Assembly (NCBI GenBank): GCA_015485455.1 | Contig: WFTN01000377.1 | Coordinates: 1 to 8,971, forward strand | Length of the DNA: 8,971 nucleotides | Origin: Planctomycetota bacterium | GTDB lineage: Bacteria; Planctomycetota; GCA-002687715; DRQF01 | Direction of reading: 5' to 3' | Shown: piece by piece, positions 5,977 through 8,971 of the stretch | Layout: the number at the start of each line of letters is the position of its first letter | Position numbering within the stretch: position 1 is the stretch's first letter | Notes under the pieces: generated by a model | The model's input: only the letters and a program-made list of their open reading frames with translations | Told to the model about the DNA's origin: nothing | Database searches by the model: none | Program-made: the position numbers and the translations under genes

Positions 5977-7659
5977 TCATGCGTCGTCAAGAGGACGATA
6001 CGCTACGCCCAGTAGTTCCAATCGCTTCAAATGAACTTCCAGACGTTTGCGAAACTCATCCCAATCTCGACATTCCTTGGGTGACCACAGACGCTCAGCC
6101 AAGGCGGATGCTCTGGGGTAAACCATGTAGTCTGCTTGGTCTTGATTCGGAACATATTCAGTCCAAAGATTTCCTTGTGCGCCTAAAATATGCTCCGCTT
6201 CTTTGGCCGTGAGTTCATGTGGAATGGGTTCATAGAGATACACCTTCTTGCAGGGGAGGAATCCGCCGATGGCTGGGGGCTCCGCTTTTCTGTCTTTCCC
6301 TTGGTAGTAGTCGAAATAGCAGTGAGACGTAGGAGTCATCACCACATCGTGTCCCGACTTGGCTGCAGCAATACCACCTTTGATGCCTCGCCAACTCATG
6401 ACTGTGGCATTCGCAGGCAATCCACCCTCTAAAATCTCATCCCACCCAACCAGACGTTTTCCATTGGCGTTCAGGAATTTTTCCATGCGAGAAATGAAGT
6501 AGCTTTGAAGCTCATGTTCGTTCTTCAATCCTTCTTCTTTGATCCGCGCCTGACACTGAGGGCATTTCTTCCATCGGGTTTTCGGACATTCATCCCCGCC
6601 GATGTGGACGAATTCACCGGGGAATAAAGTAAAGACGTGTTTAAGAACATCCTCCAAGAACTCAAAAGTCTTTTCATTCCCAGCGCAATAGACATCCCTG
6701 AAGACACCCCACTTGGTGCCGACCTCAAAAGGTCCTTCGGTGCATGCCAGCTCTGGATAGGCTGCCAGGGCAGCCAGGGAATGCCCGGGCATTTCGATCT
6801 CAGGAATCACTGTTACGAAACGCTCTGCGGCGTAGGCAACCACTTCTTTGATTTCAGTGCTGGTGAAAAGACCACCATGAGGGCGGCCATCCCCTTGTTT
6901 GCGATCGGCAGGGATAGGGGTTTCTTTCCTCTTAGAAGACACCGTTGACAAAAGGGGATAGCCTGGCACCTCAATACGCCAGCCTTGATCCTCCGTTAAA
7001 TGCCAATGGAATCGATTCATCTTGTGACGAGACAAGAGATCGATGTAACGTTTCACCGTCGCAGTCGAAGAAAAATGCCGGCAGGTGTCCAACATAAGAC
7101 CCCGCCACTGAAAACGGGGAACGTCAACAATCGACACCCTTGGCCCTGTCCATTTCGTATTGGGAACAAATTGAGGTGAGTCAATTGCTGGGGGCAATAG
7201 CTGACAATAAGTTTGGCAACCATAAAAAAGTCCCGCTGGCTTAGCGGCGGTGATCAAGACTTGGCCATTGCGGGCGACAACCAGTTCATAGCCTTCTGTT
7301 CCTAGGGAACTCTCCTTGCCTGGAATCACTTGCAGAAGAATGGCGTTGTCGTGGTTCTTCCCTTTCTCTTGGGTTTTGACCGCAAGCGAAAACCCCGTCG
7401 CTGGCCTGAGGCGTTCTTTCAAGTATGAAGCAATACCCTCGGCGCCACTTCCTTGCCACAATATCACCGTGGAAGGGACGAGAGAAAACTGCCCCGTGGC
7501 CCCAGTCATTTTCATAGGTCGAGGGACTAAAGCACGCATCAAAGAAACTCGCGACGTAGCTTCTGCGGTCACGACTTTCTGCCCTGGCAATTGGCAAGGT
7601 GAAGTCAACAGGAACGCTGCGACCATGAACTTCAGAAAAGAAAACTTTATCCGTTGCAT
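5977..7659 (-). CDS. Exported GH20 beta-N-acetylhexosaminidase
   Basis: A 560-residue family 20 glycosidase that removes terminal beta-linked GlcNAc or GalNAc from glycans by substrate-assisted catalysis. An N-terminal signal peptide (KFSFLKFMVAAFLLTS, residues 5-20) sends it out of the cytoplasm; there is no proper lipobox. The GH20b domain (about 43-175) contains LVPRPMKMTGATGQF. The TIM barrel (about 183-528) shows FHWHLTEDQGWRIEV (217-231), the EIEMPGH strand (287-293), the catalytic pair D356-E357 in HIGGDECPKTRW, GWDEILEGGLP (405-415), MSWRG (421-425), DYYQG (450-454) and LGAQGNLWTE (492-501). All key residues are present. The ATG is preceded by AAGGAG at 6 nt. It is the last gene of the minus-strand operon, 20 bp after the Gfo/Idh/MocA gene. 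Substrates may include chitin oligomers, peptidoglycan fragments or host/algal glycans. Confidence 0.97.
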   Translation of the reverse strand: MQRIKFSFLKFMVAAFLLTSPCQLPGQKVVTAEATSRVSLMRALVPRPMKMTGATGQFSLVPSTVILWQGSGAEGIASYLKERLRPATGFSLAVKTQEKGKNHDNAILLQVIPGKESSLGTEGYELVVARNGQVLITAAKPAGLFYGCQTYCQLLPPAIDSPQFVPNTKWTGPRVSIVDVPRFQWRGLMLDTCRHFSSTATVKRYIDLLSRHKMNRFHWHLTEDQGWRIEVPGYPLLSTVSSKRKETPIPADRKQGDGRPHGGLFTSTEIKEVVAYAAERFVTVIPEIEMPGHSLAALAAYPELACTEGPFEVGTKWGVFRDVYCAGNEKTFEFLEDVLKHVFTLFPGEFVHIGGDECPKTRWKKCPQCQARIKEEGLKNEHELQSYFISRMEKFLNANGKRLVGWDEILEGGLPANATVMSWRGIKGGIAAAKSGHDVVMTPTSHCYFDYYQGKDRKAEPPAIGGFLPCKKVYLYEPIPHELTAKEAEHILGAQGNLWTEYVPNQDQADYMVYPRASALAERLWSPKECRDWDEFRKRLEVHLKRLELLGVAYRPLDDA

Positions 7660-7665
7660 CTTGTT

Positions 7666-7671
7666 CTCCTT
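7666..7671 (-). promoter_or_regulatory. Strong ribosome binding site of the hexosaminidase gene
   Basis: AAGGAG on the minus strand lies 6 nt before the ATG at 7659-7657, inside the 20-bp gap after the dehydrogenase stop. It allows independent initiation within the operon. Confidence 0.7.
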
Positions 7672-7679
7672 GAATCAAA

Positions 7680-8693
7680 TTAGACCACGTCAACCCGCTG
7701 TTTCGTTTCAATGCTCTTGAGTTCGGCTTCGTAGATTTCGAGGGCTTCAGCGGCGCTCGACAAAGTCACCTGGATTGGCTCTTTCTTCTCTCGTATGCAC
7801 TCCAAGAAGTAAGCAATTTCGAAATTGTAGCCCATTTCAGGGGCCAGAGTGATCACTTGAGGGTCCTGGCCGTTTGCGAAAACCATGAGTGGATTCTCAC
7901 GGGCCAGATCAAAGCAAGCCGTCGCCTTCTCGAAGTTGACGGTGTAGCGCATGCTAAAGTCGTAACCCTCACTCATGCTCCACCCACCTTCCGCCGCCAC
8001 GAGAGGAACATCATCATAGTGATATTGAGTCATCACATGGTCGATGGCGCCAGAATCTTTGCTGTATCCCGTCGAAGTCACAGCTTGTGGTTTGCCGAAA
8101 CAATAGTTGATGAAGTCTGTGTCATGGATGTGAAGGTCAAGAAGTGCGCCACCGCATTGATCACCGTCCAAGTAGAATCGGCCACCGGGGTGAGAAACAA
8201 CCCGGCGAAAAGTTGCTCCTAAGACGGCCCCATACTTCTGAGTGTGGACGACGTCATGAAGCCAATCCCAACCGGGCCAAAAGCGCATACACATGGCCGG
8301 CATGACGATGGTCTCTGCTTGTTGGGCTGCGTCGGCAAATTCCCTGGCCTCTTGGGCGGTCCGGCAAAGAGGTTTCTCTACCAGGACATGCTTCTTCGCC
8401 GCCATTGCCAAAAGAGCAAAACGTCCATGAAGTGGTGTGGGCAAACAAATGTCAACCACATCAACATCTCCTTGAGCGATCAAATCCCCCGCATCAGAAA
8501 ATTTTTGAACACGGGCATAGTCAAGACCACCCTGTGCCTGTCCTTCAATGTTACCAGCGGCCTTCGTTGCTCCCGACAAGCGGGCTTCGTCAGCATCGGC
8601 TACCGCCACCACTTCAACCCCGTCCATGGCCCCATAAATGTCAATATGGGTGAGCCCCATCATGCCAAGTCCGCAAACTCCAATTTTGATCAT
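7680..8693 (-). CDS. Gfo/Idh/MocA-family NAD(P)-dependent oxidoreductase
   Basis: A 337-residue cytoplasmic dehydrogenase of the glucose-fructose oxidoreductase / inositol dehydrogenase / MocA family; substrates are sugars, inositols or their derivatives. The N-terminal Rossmann domain has the dinucleotide motif GLGMMG (8-13), D33 after the second strand and the VEKP motif (105-108) with the catalytic-type Lys. The C-terminal alpha/beta domain has GGALLDLHIHDTDF (181-194), where D186 and H190 fit the usual D-x3-H catalytic arrangement. Length is normal for the family. Its ATG overlaps the stop of the upstream isomerase/epimerase gene (ATGA), so translation is probably coupled; the hexosaminidase follows after 20 bp. 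The exact substrate cannot be read from sequence. Confidence 0.95.
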   Translation of the reverse strand: MIKIGVCGLGMMGLTHIDIYGAMDGVEVVAVADADEARLSGATKAAGNIEGQAQGGLDYARVQKFSDAGDLIAQGDVDVVDICLPTPLHGRFALLAMAAKKHVLVEKPLCRTAQEAREFADAAQQAETIVMPAMCMRFWPGWDWLHDVVHTQKYGAVLGATFRRVVSHPGGRFYLDGDQCGGALLDLHIHDTDFINYCFGKPQAVTSTGYSKDSGAIDHVMTQYHYDDVPLVAAEGGWSMSEGYDFSMRYTVNFEKATACFDLARENPLMVFANGQDPQVITLAPEMGYNFEIAYFLECIREKKEPIQVTLSSAAEALEIYEAELKSIETKQRVDVV

Positions 8694-8971
8694 GTCCGCT
8701 TGCTTCCCATCTCTAAGATCTTATTCATAGCTTGGCTTGTGCGCTCCAGGAGCCCTTCATTCCACGGGATCATCTCAGCCACAATGGTCTTCTCATAACC
8801 AAGGCGATGCAAAGCATTCATAACCGCAGGAAAATCAACGTCCCCTTCCAGAAGGTCACAGAATCCATCTAAAGTGCCAAGCGACTTCTTGAAGTCTTTG
8901 ACGTGGACACGGCGAATTCGATGAGCCAAGATCTCGATCCAATGAACTGGATTTTGGTGATAACCCAGAAC
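8690..8971 (-). CDS. Sugar phosphate isomerase/epimerase, C-terminal part (cut by window edge)
   Basis: The frame is open to the right edge of the window, giving the last 93 residues; the start lies outside. A TTG at 8927-8929 is internal, because the in-frame codons before it (NPVHWIEIL) belong to the same fold. The fragment reads like the end of a xylose-isomerase-like TIM barrel (AP endonuclease 2 family): RRVHVKDFK at a metal-ligand strand (His-x-Lys-Asp), then LLEGDVDFPAVMNALHRLGYE, and IVAEM with the late-barrel acidic residue. Such proteins isomerise or epimerise sugars or sugar phosphates and often pair with Gfo/Idh/MocA dehydrogenases. The TGA stop overlaps the start of that gene by 4 nt, so the two are tightly cotranscribed. 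Confidence 0.9.
   Translation of the reverse strand, partial: VLGYHQNPVHWIEILAHRIRRVHVKDFKKSLGTLDGFCDLLEGDVDFPAVMNALHRLGYEKTIVAEMIPWNEGLLERTSQAMNKILEMGSKRT

Noticed and set aside
8244..8798. A 184-residue plus-strand open frame across the dehydrogenase and the epimerase junction.
   Set aside because: It is antisense to two clearly recognised, translationally coupled genes and resembles no family.

Overview
The window looks like ordinary chromosomal DNA of a free-living, heterotrophic Gram-negative bacterium of roughly balanced GC content. The secreted GH20 hexosaminidase, the Gfo/Idh/MocA oxidoreductase beside a sugar-phosphate isomerase/epimerase, the large orphan secreted protein and frequent TTG/GTG starts resemble the Planctomycetes-Verrucomicrobia-Lentisphaerae group. 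That placement is an inference from gene content, with no marker gene to confirm it. No rRNA, tRNA, CRISPR array, integrase or intact insertion sequence is visible.

Layout from left to right. Positions 1-296 hold a possible 3' end of a small open frame, a G5-TTCG-C5 hairpin and a CTCTGACCCC stretch that may be a short repeat. On the minus strand, a small two-helix membrane protein (780-1016) is followed by a YaiI/YqxD-family protein (297-749), probably as one transcript. On the plus strand, 1223-2020 is a SpoU/TrmH-family RNA 2'-O-methyltransferase. It meets, tail to tail with only 16 bp between, a 444-residue secreted protein of unknown function (2037-3371, minus). A divergent gap of 170 bp then leads to a plus-strand pair: a CPA2-type cation/proton antiporter carrying a C-terminal PTS EIIA domain (3542-5233), and a cytoplasmic DsbA-like CxxC protein (5281-5925).

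The right third is a tight minus-strand operon transcribed toward the left: the C-terminal part of a sugar-phosphate isomerase/epimerase (8690-8971, cut by the window edge), a Gfo/Idh/MocA dehydrogenase (7680-8693, start overlapping the previous stop as ATGA) and an exported GH20 beta-N-acetylhexosaminidase (5977-7659, 20 bp downstream with a strong ribosome binding site). Together they suggest release of amino sugar outside the cytoplasm and oxidation/isomerisation of a sugar inside it. The true substrate cannot be read from the sequence.

I found no convincing novel multi-gene system. The most notable points are the antiporter-EIIA fusion, whose usual transport aspartate pair reads Asn-Asn while the phosphorylatable His of the EIIA domain is kept, and the orphan secreted protein.
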